Origin: Antedon mediterranea
Taxonomy: Eukaryota; Echinodermata; Crinoidea; Comatulida; Antedonidae
Assembly (NCBI RefSeq): GCF_964355755.1
Contig: NC_092676.1
Location: forward strand, 5,376,288-5,440,287
DNA: 64,000 bases
Direction: 5' to 3'
Each line of letters begins with the position of its first letter. Within the stretch, counting starts at the first letter, position 1. The notes under the pieces are model-generated. The model was given only the letters and a program-made list of their open reading frames with translations. It made no database searches and was not told the DNA's origin. The translations under genes were made by a program, and so were the position numbers. Positions 53,007-64,000 of the stretch are shown here, in pieces.

Positions 53007-53505
53007 AATAGGGAGGTTTCACAACCTTACGAATACGATAATGAAAACAGATACATCATACATTTGTGAAACTTTTGAGCTGATCCCCATTTCATATTCG
53101 TAAAGCGTATTCGTGTTGACCAGTCGTATTCGTAACTACAAAACGAGTATAGTTTTTGATCTATTTTGCACATTTTGCATTTGAATCAGGAATGATTCAT
53201 GATTATAATATAATTATAGATTTATTGAAAGTAATTTACTAAAGTAATTTACTAAAATGCCAAGTCAATTTTGATAAATAGCAGTTTTTAAAGTCCTCAC
53301 TCGCTTTGATGTTACGCTAGGCCTAGGCAGCCAAGCACCAAGTACCTGCGCTTCGCTCAAATTTACCGCAGTCATATTTTGGACGCGCCTCAATATTTCG
53401 TTGCCATGCGAAACAGATTTTTTTATGGCTTACGAAAACGAATACGTGTGCGTGACGTATCCGTTTTCGTTATCGTATTCGTAAGATTGCGAAACCTCTC
53501 TATTA
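53007..53505. repeat. MITE family 6 (long terminal inverted repeats)
   Basis: Left AATAGGGAGGTTTCACAACC then TTACGAATACGATAATGAAA; right end TTTCGTTATCGTATTCGTAA then GATTGCGAAACCTCTCTATT. The inverted ends extend ~50 bp with a few mismatches. It is the only copy in the window, ~500 bp and non-coding. Confidence 0.88.
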
Positions 53506-54273
53506 CCTTTGTAAATCAATCAAATAGTCTTAATAAAAAATACTATGAATTTAAATCTAACCTGTCATATAATAAAGTTTAACAATCTTACAAAACACAA
53601 TTTTGCATATGTTCTTTTCCCATCAAAAGTTCAGTGCGAATACAGCTTTAGTTTTCATCGAATATTGGTAATATTATTAAGTTTATAACTCGTTCCCATG
53701 CCCCTAATATAACTTGGGGTTAATTATCTACTGTTAGATATAGCACTAAAACTTATCTAAAAACCAAAAAAATTAAAATAAAAAGCAATACACATCATCA
53801 TAATATGCTTTTATACATTTACATACATATTTGGCATAATCTATAATTCATGTTTTTATCACCTCACTTTTTTAGTCAGATTATTTTATTTGCTTGCATT
53901 AATACAATCAAAAAACAACAAATAAACAAATGTAATTCACAACACATATACAATCCACCTATAGCTGATAATATAAACAAAATTAATACAGTATAATATA
54001 TTTATCATTATAAATTGATTTTGTAGTACGATTCATGTCAAACTAGCTTTAATGCTAAGCATATTACACTACACTATTTCAATGCTATCTCTTAAAGTAA
54101 TTGAACACTAGTTTATTTATAGGCCCTATTAAAGTAAAACACAACTTAATGCATTTGTATATTGGTACAACAAGTGTGTGTGTATGTTTATACATATTTT
54201 AACAGTTCTATGTGTTTTCCATATTTAAGTAGAAATAACAAATGCTTCAATCTAGTTCTTAAGCAAAATCATT

Positions 54274-54645
54274 TAGGGACCATGTTAAAATATTCCACTG
54301 CAGTTACTGCAGTAACTCCATGTTCAATACAACAATGTATAATTTTAGTTTGTTTCAGGCAGTCACTGAAATAAAAAGCGTGTATGATACACCCCCCCAA
54401 TAAAAGATAAATAAACAGGTTAAAGAATAAACAGGTTAAAGAATGAACAGGTTAAAGAATAAACAGGTTAAAGAATAAACAGGTTAAAGAATAAACAGGT
54501 TAAAGAATAAACAGGTTAAAGAATAAACAGGTTAAAGAATAAACAGGTTAAAGAATAAACAGGTTAAAGAATAAACAGGTTAAAGAATAAACAAAATGCA
54601 GTTACTGCAGTAAACTGCAGTAGAATAATTTTAACACGGTCCCTT
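54274..54645. repeat. MITE family 1 copy with twelvefold 16-bp minisatellite
   Basis: Ends AGGGACCATGTTAAAATATT and ATTTTAACACGGTCCCT are inverse. At ~54415-54595 the unit AAACAGGTTAAAGAAT is repeated about twelve times, nearly without change. The same interior position is expanded with AAACAAATTAAAGAGT in the 27-kb copy. Confidence 0.92.
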
Positions 54646-56662
54646 ATGAAATAAAAACTTTCAATGCTGTCCTTGGCTTCATTTATAAAATATTTAATTG
54701 TTTTTCTTTTATAATACAATTGTGTAAAACCTACAGAGAGGTTATAAAACCTTAAACAAAATGTTGAACATCTAAAATCTAAACTTATCTTATAATTAGA
54801 ACAATTTTAAACTGAAATTTGCAGTTTAATTAAGACTATTGTTACTTCCAAAAATTTATCTTTAAATTATCATAAAATCAGTTTACTGATTATATGAAAG
54901 GCTATAGACAACATATTCTGTATAATAAAAGTATACTATTTAACAAAATATAAAAATCTTTGGCCATGTTATAAGTGACGGTAATAAGAAGTTTGCGAAA
55001 AAAATTAGGATTTTTCAAAATGCGACAATTATAATTGTTACATAACAATGGACAAAAATAGCAGTATATTAATTACATTTAATGAAACCAAAAAACATAC
55101 TGTAATGGTCCAATAGGTGTATTGAAAATGATAACCAAAATATTGCTTATAAAATTTAAGTTTCACTGCGGAGTCGGTGTCACTGTCATGTGACCTGCTT
55201 AATTTAGAGTATTTGGGCAAGTGACACTTGCCTCAAAGTAATTTGTCAAGTGATACTTGACGCACTATGTATTTACTTCATTTACAATAAGGATATTATA
55301 CCGTCGTGATGTGGTTTCCCGAATGATCGTAAAATCAAAACGGTACTGGGTATGACCAACTAGTGTTATTGTCACCAACTAGTCATCCATTCATAGAAGT
55401 ACTGATGTAGTAGCCTATCTGTACGGTGACCATAGAATGTGACCCGAGACATGACTAACTACGACTTTTAGTTAATAGAAGATTGAAAAAATTGTTAAGA
55501 AGAGTTGTACTGTATGTGGATGTTTAATGAAATTATGTCAATAATGTTTACACACAAATAGTAATGTTTGTTAGTAAAAATAATTTTGAGTTAATAAGAA
55601 TAAGATATAAGGAAGAAAAGCAAAGAGACTATGGAGCGGCTATTCCTGAATATACAATACTAAGTATCGTAGTTTTAAATTATAAATTTTAGGCGATCTT
55701 GATTATTTAAAAAAGATTCTTATTCTAAAAGAAAAATTGATTTTAAGAAAGTTATGTAATGTAAAAATAACACAGCAATAGGAATACAACACTATTAATT
55801 CATTGAAAAAAAAAAATAATAATTATTAAAAAAATTATATATAAGATATTCACAAAGCAAAATTTTTGAGATTTACAAAAATAGATAAATACACATAGTC
55901 AGCAACATATTTTGATTTTAAGACATCACAATTTAATAGAAAAATAAAATGAACCAGCAAAAAGAACTACTAAATGATAAAATATAATGTTAAGCATCAG
56001 AATAGCATAGCATAATCAGTTTAATAGTAAATTGTTATTGTAAACATCCACATTACACTAGTTTTTGAATACCAAACCCCCTGAGCGGGAAGCAGGGACG
56101 CGTGCTGTGAAATCGCTTATCTTTACATAATGGAGTATTGAGCTCAAAACATTTTCATCTTTTTATGGATCAAAAGGAAAATGAAAGTTAATTAGTTTTT
56201 CTCAGAAATTATACCCAAAATATTGAGCAGGTAAAGTAGTTGGGGCAAACACATTTATACATTGGTTGCCCGAATGAAACCCAATTTTTACATATTCTGC
56301 AATAATATAGCTCTTTATTTGGAGTAAACATGGTTTTATATTTTTTAAAATGCAATGTCTAAAGTTTCAACTTTCTAAATAATATCGGAATAACATTAAA
56401 ACTAAAATAATAAATGTAAGTTATATGAATTTGAATATTAACATTAAAGATTATCCTTCAGAAATAATGCAAAATCTAAATTAAAATAAATTCTTATAAG
56501 TAGATATTTCTAAATTAGTCATATAAATTATTTGTGATACCTTTTTACAATTACGTAAAACCTATACTACATTTTTTTCTTGTTTTCTTCCATTTTTTTT
56601 TATAGAAATTTGTTAAGTTCAACATTAATATTTTGATGAAATTCAATCTTTTTTATTGTAAA

Positions 56663-56970
56663 CAGTAGAACCATTAAGAGAACACCTTTTGGACCCCACA
56701 AAGTGCCCCCTTAACAGGTGCTTATTGTAGTGTTATAACATATTACACCTAATTCGATTTACGAAAAGTTATCCTTAATAGGGGTGTCCCATGATTAGAG
56801 GCTGGTCGTAGTTTTATAAGTATGTTATCGATATTAATTTGATTTGAAAATGACTCATAATAGGGGTGTCCCACGAAGAGAGGCTAGTCGTAGTATAGGA
56901 AAATGACCCATAATATGAATGTCCCCTTAATAGAGGTGTCCCTTGAATAGAAGAGTTCCACTGTATTCTT
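56663..56970. repeat. MITE family 5 cluster in the NHERF 3' region
   Basis: Pieces such as CATTAAGAGAACACCTTTTG, AATAGGGGTGTCCCATGATT and TTAATAGAGGTGTCCCTTGA show the family ends several times. If the NHERF transcript uses the AATAAA at 56652-56657 (minus strand), this cluster lies in its 3' UTR. Confidence 0.65.
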
Positions 56971-57168
56971 ATTCATAAAATAGATAATTCCATTAACATT
57001 ACCATATATGAACATATATCATATTCAAATCATACAAATTTATATGAATATAGATTGTAAAATTATATTTAGAAAATAAGCAATGTTTCATATTATGTAT
57101 AAAGCTCATTTTTACTCTCAACTGGACCGGATATTTAATTCTTTCCTCTAATTCTGGCTAATTATTGC

Positions 57169-57294
57169 CTACAGCTGATTAAATGCTTGGTTCTTTGATT
57201 TCCAATCGCTAGCGTGCGCATTTTTCTTCTTAGATTGGCCCATTGCCAGGTTTCGTGCCTTCGACATGTCCGATAGGTCAAGTCCGCTGGTTTT
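57169..57294 (-). CDS. NHERF1: NHERF ezrin-binding C-terminal exon
   Basis: Forty-one codons and TAG after [22 protein letters not shown] corresponds to the amphipathic LDFNISLAM region, and [12 protein letters not shown] is the FERM-binding helix with Trp, Phe and terminal Leu kept. Ending in hydrophobic Leu also allows the known intramolecular PDZ contact. Confidence 0.93.
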   Translation of the reverse strand, partial: KTSGLDLSDMSKARNLAMGQSKKKNAHASDWKSKNQAFNQL

Positions 57295-60200
57295 CTGGAA
57301 TAAACAAAAAGCATAGACGATTAGATTTGTACACTTGAAGTTGAATAAAAGGTAGTTAAAGTTAAATAAAAAATGAGAGAGGGTGGCTTGTATTTGCAAG
57401 TGTTCCGGCATGAAGGCATGGTTGTGGACTAGTCCATTATGGTTCAGGATTATCATAGGAACATTAACTTTTTCAACCCTCCCTCTGGAGAGCATGGGCT
57501 ATTGTCGGTTTATCCAGGTAAGCTAGGCACGAAATAGATGTGTATGTTACACACTAAAGTAATATCCATGAAATGAATAAGGAAAAAATATATGTTTTAA
57601 AAGACTATGGCCATATGAAACCTATATATTCAGGGTACACATTGTTTGGTAACTAAGCCAGTGTTAATGTACAGTAAAACAAATTAATCATATCAGACTA
57701 TAGAATACTCCATGAATATGATATTATTTATTATTTTATTTGATTAATTTATGGCAAATACAAACATTAACTTGGCACAAATAGCTTTATTGTGCCAAGA
57801 AGTGGGAAAAGAGGCCAATAGCTTCTGTAGGCCCTTCCAGCATGACACGATAATAATTTATAGAGAATGATGTCACAGTACTGAACTTGGCAAAGCATAA
57901 AGGAAATGCACAACCAATACGTCTATTAAGTAACAATGAAATTAAACTCCCGAGGAATATCATCATATCCCTATGGAAAGTTTATGGGATTGTGCCTTAT
58001 CCCAACGGAAAATGTATGGGGTTGTGTCCTTTTGAAACAAGTCTTCCTATACATGGTGATACACTAACACAAACTGTACTATGTATGCATGTAATGTTAC
58101 AGTAAATAATCCTCTATATGTTTTTCCAATATATTAATAATACATGCACGACATGACTAAATTTATAACTATGAATTGAATTTAGATCAGAGGCATAAAG
58201 TTTCTAGGAAAAAACAATCAAACGTAGTCCTACATCCTTTTTTGAATAATAAACATACAATGTTTAAACTCTTTTTGTGAATAATTTTAAAGAGAAAACA
58301 GATGAAATATAGCAACACAAATAAGATTCCTATTGCGGATTGCAAGCCAGTTTAAATTATACATCGTTTGTGATGTCAATTTTTATTATTGTATTTTTCA
58401 GGGATAGATCCATTTTTGTGTTCATGATGCATGACAAAAATATGCAAACAAGAGGTTTATAAACAAGACATTTTGGGGGTGGGGTGGGGGTGCGGGGGAG
58501 GGATATGTTTATATAAATGGAAAGGATGTTTCCATTGAAGCAATCAAATGAAATAATATTATGTTACATGCTGTTTGTTAATATATATACCTATGTTTTT
58601 AGAGGGAAGAATACAGTAGGGAAAGGGTTAGGTTCAGGCAAAAAAGAAATCTTTACTCTCTGAGGTAGAAATTTGAATCAATCTATGTGTATCAATATTT
58701 TAAAAAAATAAATACAACATTTTAATTTTGTTATTGGAAATGATGTTGACACTGAGATAATTATCAAATGGAACTACTGTACAAACATTAATATTAATAT
58801 AATATATGTTAATATATACATTCTAATGATATTTACATACTGTAGACCTATGTTCTTTTAAACCATAGAGAAAGGTTGAGAACTTTTGTAAGTCTTTGAT
58901 TGACACTGAAGTGTTTAGGGTGATGTCATGAATAATGTTGCCAAACTTCCGACAACATCAAGCACTTACGAAAGTTAAGAAAAGAAAAGCTATCGGAAAA
59001 AATTCATACAAAAGCAGCAGCTGATATAAATAAAAAAATTGCAAAATGTTTGGCATGTTTCCGAAATAATTTGATCCCTTTAATGGTCTATATAGAGAAA
59101 TTATGAAAATCATAATTTCATTATTTTAGCAGCCAATGTAAATGACCTTGTAGTTAATAATAATCATTCAATTCATAATGGTTGAGTGACCAGTAACAAG
59201 GAATGAATTCACTGATATATACATCCTGGTAATCCAAATTAAATTCTACAGCACTTGAAATTAGACCTACCACAATGATATTGACACTGATTTTCCGGTA
59301 ATAAATTACCAACATGGATCTCGTTGTTCTGGCATGATGGAAATTGTTACATGTTCACACTCACAAATATTATTTATTATGTACCAACACAGAAGCTCTA
59401 TTCACACAGAATTGTAGTAAGCTCAGTGATGTAACCACAAGAAATAATAGCGGGGGGGGGGGGGGGGGGGGGGGTGTGAATCAAGGGATGGTGGGGGGGG
59501 GGGGGTCCCTTTAGCTCAGTGCCCCCACATAAATTTCGTAAATTGTTATGCAAAGGCTCAGCCCTTCATTTCACTATTTTTAGGCCCTGCGATCCACCCC
59601 CACATTTTTCAAAATCCTGGATCAACCACTAAATAAAATTGTCGGTTTTCGTAAGAAAAGGCAACAATCTCTGTTCAAGTCACTGGGTTGTCAAAGGCCT
59701 CTGTGAAAAAGTGGACAGGTTGAAACCTTACCAACCGTACTGGTGCCTACAGCTCTGAAGTTGAAACCCAGAATTATTGCTGATTAAAAACGCAAGGAAA
59801 AAGTAATATTGCAGCGACTTATTCGTGAAAATTAAATGTGAAAATGGTCCCACTAAAAGGTGTAGATTTTTCATTTATGTATGTATGGAAAAGAGGTTCG
59901 AAAATAATTGCGGAATTGAGCTGTTCAAAATTTTAAAATTTGTTCATAATTTCCTTAACTGCCAGCAAGTAGGTGTGCCGACATAAGGATGTGATGATTT
60001 TTTTTACCATACTGTTGGTGCTGAGATTATAATTAACAGTGTGTGGTATCTGAAATTTAGTTTATACTGTAAGTACATGAAGGTACGGGATTTTATTGAG
60101 CATGGCGCTACTAGGTCAAATGGTATCCTGTATAAATATACTATAAGTAAAATACTTTAATTATCTGTGTTGCAATTGCCTAGTAGCCCCACTTCGATCT

Positions 60201-61857
60201 TATTTAAATAAATGTCATGCATACAAGGTGTTATAAGTTGACTATGGTCAGCTCAAAGTCTACAGACAACGATCTCTTTTATCAGTAATGTTGTTTGCTT
60301 GCTAGGGTTGGTACCAATTTAAACGATGATACAATTGCCTATACGTGCGGTATGGCGATAGCAGGCCATGAGAATTATCTACTAAGGTAGCCATTAAGTA
60401 TGCATGAATATATGACTTGGCTTTTCTAACATGCAGGCCAACCATGATGGGTTAATAATTCATAATTCTCAAACATTTGATGACTAATATTAATAATTCT
60501 TTCTCCATTTGCGACCTTATTTTCAGTGATAACATATTCTTAGGAATGGGTAATAATACTAACTTTCGCCTAGCAAAACTACGAGTTTACAAATACCATA
60601 CAAAACGCTCTTGTTTATGTCCATATGTACAGTATATAAACTCCCAAGTTTTGCTGTGGAAGAGGTATTATTCTGTCTTACGCAAGCTTGTGTTCAGCAA
60701 TAGCAGTTTGTTTCATAACCTATTTTCCCCTTCTTTCAACACATAGATATCAAATTTAAAATTAGGTGAACCAGTCCCAATCAAAGTCAAGGTATTAACC
60801 AATGTAATAGTGTAATCTGTTCAGCCTATGGCCCATGTCATCATAAAGAAATAGGTTAAATTTGATGTACATGTGCAATTGTCTTACCTGTGGTTTTGCT
60901 GGTTCTACTGGGGCTGGTACTACTGGAGCTTGGACTACTTGGGCTGGTATAGGTACTTCCTCTTCTTCATGCTCTTCTTCTACAACTACTACTGGTGATG
61001 GCACCTCTTCCTCTTGATGGACTGGTTCTGGTTCTGGTACTGGTTCTTCAGGTGGAGGAGGAGGAGGAAAGTCGTCGCCAGAATCTGATGGCTGTTCTTC
61101 TACTTGTGATTCTAATTGTGTTTCTACTGGTGCTGGGTATTCTTCTGTTTTCTCTTCTTGGTTGTCAACTGGATCTTCTGTGATGGCGATTGCTGCCGCA
61201 GCAGCTACTGGAACTTCAATTTCTTCACTAGACTGACTTACACCATTTACCTGTACATATAAATAAAAAAACATTCAGGATCATGTCAAAACTTCTACTG
61301 CAGTTACTGCAGTAACTTCATTTGTTACTCCAACACATGATTCAGTTTGTTTCTATGTGGAGGTCTATATGGCATTTACTATAATCAACAGTGGATGACT
61401 GTAAAGAATAAATTCAATGAACACTGGTTAGTGACAAAGGTGTATCACGATACAGTACTTCAGTTAGTGTTTGGGGTGTTTCACAACATTATTTAGAAAC
61501 TTTATAACATTGATGGTACTTTACTGGGTTCTTTATTTCTTACGTCTCCTAAGCTGGTGTATCCAGGATATTATTATTATTTTTAAATTACCTCAGGCTT
61601 TTCTTCTGCTTTTCCATTCTGTTGTGGTTTTTCTTTTTCCTCTTCTTTGTATCCCGTTATCATTTCTTTTTTTACGGTAACCCCTCGTTTCTTAAACCAA
61701 GCGTCTAGGTCTTTGTCAACGACCAATAAAATGGTCACGCCTGGTTTCGCTTTTATCCTCGCTACGACTTGTGAATGTGTTTCTCGTTCAATATTTACAT
61801 GATTTACTTCAATAACTCTGTCACCAGCTAACAGTCCTGCTCGTTCTGCAGGAGAAT
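57169..61857 (-). CDS. NHERF1: NHERF/EBP50-type PDZ scaffold, 5' end outside window
   Basis: PDZ adaptor that links membrane transporters and receptors to ezrin-radixin-moesin and cortical actin (family role). CDS exons, minus strand: 61857-61592, 61250-60888, 57294-57169; phases agree, TAG stop. The first encodes the second half of a PDZ domain ([40 protein letters not shown]) and a Lys/Glu tail. The second is an acidic, Pro/Val-rich linker of 121 residues with six consecutive prolines. The last ends [12 protein letters not shown], matching the ezrin-binding DWSKKNELFSNL of EBP50. The PDZ resembles NHERF PDZ1 in [13 protein letters not shown] and PDZ2 in the following FKK. Earlier exons are beyond 64000. 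Vertebrate NHERF1 and NHERF2 may both be orthologues. Confidence 0.9.
57295..60887 (-). other. NHERF1: NHERF intron before the last exon
   Basis: A 3.6-kb AT-rich intron. Three G-rich tracts stand out: 58474-58502, a 23-G run at ~59452-59474 and a second run at ~59492-59505. GTCGGTTTATCCAGGTAAGC near 57500 recurs near 16830 and, inverted, near 21440. No exon was recognised. Confidence 0.6.
61276..61420. repeat. Truncated MITE family 1 copy
   Basis: The left end AGGATCATGTCAAAACTTCT and CTGCAGTTACTGCAGTAACT are kept; the right end is missing. It is in the NHERF intron 61251-61591. Confidence 0.7.
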
Positions 61858-64000
61858 CTAAAGAGAGAAATTGATAAATATTTCATTTCATTTATATAAA
61901 AAATGGCTGGGGCTTCTAAAGACACAGTGAAGCTCTATAGCCAGTCTCAGCTATTCATAAAAGACAATGTTAAAATAAACTAATTATTCATATTCTATAG
62001 AAATATACATGAACTCCAAGAGCACACACCCCCGTCTAGGCATATGAAAATCACATATTCCCATACAGCTATAAAACCATCCTTTAAAATCTTATGAAAA
62101 TCGAGCACTCATTTTTTGAGTAATCCTGCTAACTAACAAACACAGAAAGGAACACACCCGATTGACCTCATAACCTCTCGCCATTTTGTTGCAGGTAAAT
62201 ATGTTGTAGAAATACCAAATCCTAATATTCATAATTAACAGGCATAGAACAAATTCTAAAATGAACATTATTAAAAGAAACAAACAATAATAATTAATAT
62301 TTAAATTTCTAAATAAATGATGTATGTTGAAATGAGATACCAATAATAATTAATTTTCACAAAGGAAGACACAGACAATAAACTAATTAATATTCATATT
62401 ATTCTTGAAGAAACAAACATTATCTTGTTGAAATATAAACCATAGTGAATATAAATTTAATATGTTCTCGGTACTATTCTTCAAATACAAATTATCATCT
62501 CCTTAAACAATAAATTTTTATTTGGTTGATGGCTTTGCAGTAGTAAAGAATTAAAGATTAGCTGGTATATAAGAGTGAAATAACAACTCCATAAATGTGT
62601 TTTAATAACAACCAAATTATCGACAATTTGTTATGTCAATTTAGGAATCATTTCAAAATTATTCTGCTGTAGTTACTGCAGTAACCGTATTTTTTTACTG
62701 CAATAATGTATGATATCATTTTGTTTCTATTATTACAACCAAATTATCAACAATTTGTTATGTGTTGTCAATTTAGGAATCATTTCAAAATTATTCTGCT
62801 GTAGTTACTGCAGTAACCATATTTTTTTATTGCAATAATGTATGATATTATTTTTTATCTATGTACTGTAGGTTTACAGGTATGAGTCACTGCCATCAAC
62901 TTGTATATATTTTTTTTACCAAAAAGAGCTTGACCAAATAATTGCATAAACAGGTTTAAATAGTAAACAAATGTAATTACTGCAGTAACTGCAGTAGAAT
63001 AATTACACGGTCCTGGCGGAACTAATCTATCCCCTCTCCCACTCATCAACCTACACCCATGTTTGTTTATTTATTATTTACTAAAGAACACTCAACACCT
63101 ATCACTATTGTAGTTATGATCCTATTCAATTCAATTCACTACAATGAAGGATATTCATTTTAGTGGTCACAAATTAATCATGAACTCTCCCCTGAAATTG
63201 ATTTCTTTCAAACACATGTTTGCTTATAAACAAAAGAACATATTTTATAAGTTATTTCTAAAAAACCATGTCAAATAAATGTTTTCTTCATCTGTTCACT
63301 TTCTTATTTGTTTAAGCATGGAGGTATAAAAATCAAATAAAGCTAGCCTACCACAAGTGTCAGTGTTTTAAGTGTCGGTACTACACCTAAGTTTTTTTTA
63401 TTGCGATTTGATTTTACAACTGTTACTGTTATACATCTTGCATTGTTAACTTTATTTCAATTAAACTGTAACAAATCATAACACAATTCAACACCTCAAT
63501 TTAAAAGTAAAACTATAAAAAAATCATTGAAAAATCAATGGAACACTCCACGATTTATTTAAACCTTGTTCACATGTCTGACCATAAAACCAATCGCGAG
63601 CGGTCAACTGTTCTCTAGTCGATTGGTGGTTGGAGCGAGAATGTGATCATTTTGTTTTGCAAAAAATAACTTTAAAACTCTTGGATTTGAATTCAACCAT
63701 GTGTAAAGAATAAAAGAAAAACTCCCACGATAACAACTGCCATTCAGAATTCAATAAGATTTCAAAGGCAAAGAATACTTTTGGGTTGACATGAATGGTT
63801 ATATATATAGGTGACTCATTTAACGGATCAGTAGTTATACTTTGTGACCGAGACTGGCCTTCATATTGATAGAATTGTATGTATAGTAATAGTAGACGGA
63901 CTTTTATATGGGTGTACAGTACCATGACTGTACAGTAACTGGAGGTTCACTGATCCACCTAGCGACACAGCTTATCACTGGGTGGATCCCAGGCATTTTT
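61858..64000 (-). other. NHERF1: NHERF intron running off the right edge
   Basis: It holds a dispersed repeat shared with ~9250-9600 (62010-62200) and a MITE family 1 copy (62642-63014), whose left ~130 bp is tandemly duplicated. The remaining kilobase shows no exon that could supply the first half of the PDZ domain. Confidence 0.6.

Larger units (their letters stand above)
51590..56640. other. Intergenic region between the MTRF1L 5' side and the NHERF 3' end
   Basis: The MTRF1L promoter probably lies near 51590-51960, where there is a GC-richer stretch with CGACGCACGG and a CTCTC tract; this is inference. The rest contains a MITE family 4 remnant (~52130-52270), MITE family 6 (53007-53505) and MITE family 1 (54274-54645). 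Otherwise it is AT-rich with no supported gene. Confidence 0.55.

Overview
This is a eukaryotic, intron-rich, AT-rich window. The gene set is animal. The repeats (many palindromic MITE-like families, tRNA-derived SINEs, TAGGCC-rich tracts) look like those of an echinoderm or another ambulacrarian deuterostome, perhaps a crinoid. The species cannot be fixed from the sequence, and that placement is inference.

Four genes were rebuilt by joining exons whose splice sites are GT/AG and whose phases agree. (1) 137-12.7 kb, minus strand: EIF4G2 (DAP5/NAT1/p97), a non-canonical translation initiation factor. The 5' end through the start of MA3 is present; the 3' end lies off the left edge. Its frame has an upstream stop and no methionine in the first 168 codons, so it must start at a non-AUG codon, a GTG as in mammalian DAP5. 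(2) 14,276-35,000, plus strand: a complete 8-exon, 409-residue adenylate-kinase-like protein. It has an MGC acylation N-terminus, a degenerate P-loop, no recognisable catalytic or LID arginines, and a C-terminal domain I do not recognise. (3) 42,698-51,000, minus strand: a complete 6-exon mitochondrial peptide chain release factor of the MTRF1L (mtRF1a) type with PKT and GGQ motifs. (4) 57,169-61,857, minus strand: the 3' part of an NHERF/EBP50-type scaffold (end of a PDZ domain, acidic proline-rich linker, ezrin-binding C-terminus). Its 5' exons lie beyond the right edge.

Genes 1 and 2 are divergent and share a 1.5-kb intergenic region. Genes 2 and 3 converge across about 7 kb of repeats. 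Gene 4 lies upstream of gene 3 in the same orientation. Two genes concern protein synthesis, but animal neighbours need not be functionally linked and no operon is implied.

Most of the window is introns and intergenic DNA packed with repeats: at least six inverted-repeat families, tRNA-derived SINEs, one 5'-truncated LINE, and several minisatellites. The most unusual is an array of about eleven ~123-bp units just downstream of MTRF1L. The units are copies of the end of the MTRF1L coding sequence, and the distal ones carry AATAAA hexamers. A 68-bp minisatellite is expanded inside introns of two different genes. A 159-bp-arm perfect inverted repeat lies just 5' of MTRF1L.
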